This document shows positions 63,590-64,000 of a stretch of DNA of 64,000 bases, piece by piece. The notes beneath the pieces were generated by a model that saw nothing but the letters and a program-made list of their open reading frames with translations, did no database searches and was not told the origin of the DNA. Position numbers and translations under genes: made by a program. The number at the start of each line of letters is the position of its first letter. Positions within the stretch are counted from its first letter, which is position 1. This DNA is from Apodemus sylvaticus (lineage: Eukaryota; Chordata; Mammalia; Rodentia; Muridae): assembly GCF_947179515.1 (NCBI RefSeq), contig NC_067472.1, positions 177,644,078 through 177,708,077 of the forward strand. Direction: 5' to 3'.

Positions 63590-64000
63590 GGTGGATCGCG
63601 CCTAAGCCTTTTATGCACTGAGGACCCGCCTTGCAGACAGGAGAGTGAATTGTGAGAGACCTTTGACCTCTTTCAGGTGAGCTTCTGATTTACAATTCAT
63701 TGTGCTTTCTAAAGAATCATCTTGATGCAATAATTCCACCGGTAAGCACAAAACCTTCTTCTCGGGAATGCAATTAAGGGAAAAATTAGCAATAAATTGT
63801 TTTCAGTACTTAACTCACCTCCAGATTTATGATGGCTGAAATTTATTGTTTCAGAGGTCTGAGAAATGGCAATTAATTTTATCCCATTTCCTGTCTTTCA
63901 GCCTCAAAAGTGAGGCGTAAATAAGGAAGTGTTTGCAGCCACGGGTTTTCAGTGCATAAGAACAAAACCCTTACAGCAATTAGCTTGGAAGATTCTAGAA
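63590..64000. promoter_or_regulatory. candidate conserved noncoding element (runs off the window)
   Basis: Repeat-free AT-rich block: AAGCCTTTTATGCACTGAGG, TTACAATTCATTGTGC, GCAATAAATTG and CAATTAATTTTATCCC words. CCCATTTCCTGTCTTTCAG ending at 63901 is a strong-looking 3' splice-acceptor-type sequence, though no exon could be defined. It continues past 64000. Confidence 0.45.

Overview
This window looks like nuclear DNA from a muroid rodent (mouse- or rat-like). It carries B1, B4 and B2/B3 SINEs on both strands, LTR-like sequences resembling the rodent ERVL-MaLR group, older mammalian MIR pieces, and many long pure microsatellites. I found no protein-coding exon, tRNA, rRNA or CRISPR that I can defend. 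The open frames are short, mostly fall in simple repeats or interspersed repeats, and show no recognisable domain. The species cannot be fixed from sequence alone: the B1 copies all look old and no young rat-type ID element was seen.

Layout. 1-14 kb is poor in young repeats and holds several AT-rich, homeodomain-motif-rich blocks (2.8-3.3, 5.4-6.1, 7.1-8.1 and 9.2-9.5 kb) that look like vertebrate conserved noncoding elements (CNEs), separated by CA/TC microsatellites. 14.4-15.5 kb is an unusual AT-rich degenerate tandem array, with CNE-like blocks to its right at 15.5-16.3 and 16.9-17.6 kb. 17.7-28 kb is mostly unremarkable unique sequence with scattered SINEs, including one SINE nested in another. 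28.1-31.4 kb is a cluster of four LTR-like copies, one with another LTR piece inside it. 34.2-34.4 kb is a small CpG-dense patch ending at a splice-donor-like site. 36-50 kb mixes SINEs, LTR pieces, a 350-bp polypurine tract, a tetranucleotide array and a G-run array inside an LTR. 52.2-53.0 kb is an approximately 16-bp minisatellite carrying TTAGGG in most units. 54.1-54.9 kb is again CNE-like, with ETS, E2F-like and MEF2-like words close together. 56.7-56.95 kb is a tandem array built from an ID-SINE-like half element. 57.3-64 kb alternates CNE-like blocks with SINEs and LTR pieces.

Interpretation. Many candidate CNEs without exons suggest a gene desert or large intron near a developmental regulator. 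This rests on base composition, motif content and lack of recognised repeats; no alignment could be run. I could not name the neighbouring gene. There is no strong evidence here for a new biological system. The most distinctive structures are the TTAGGG minisatellite, the ID-derived tandem array, the FOX-palindrome/octamer block and the GC-box minisatellite.
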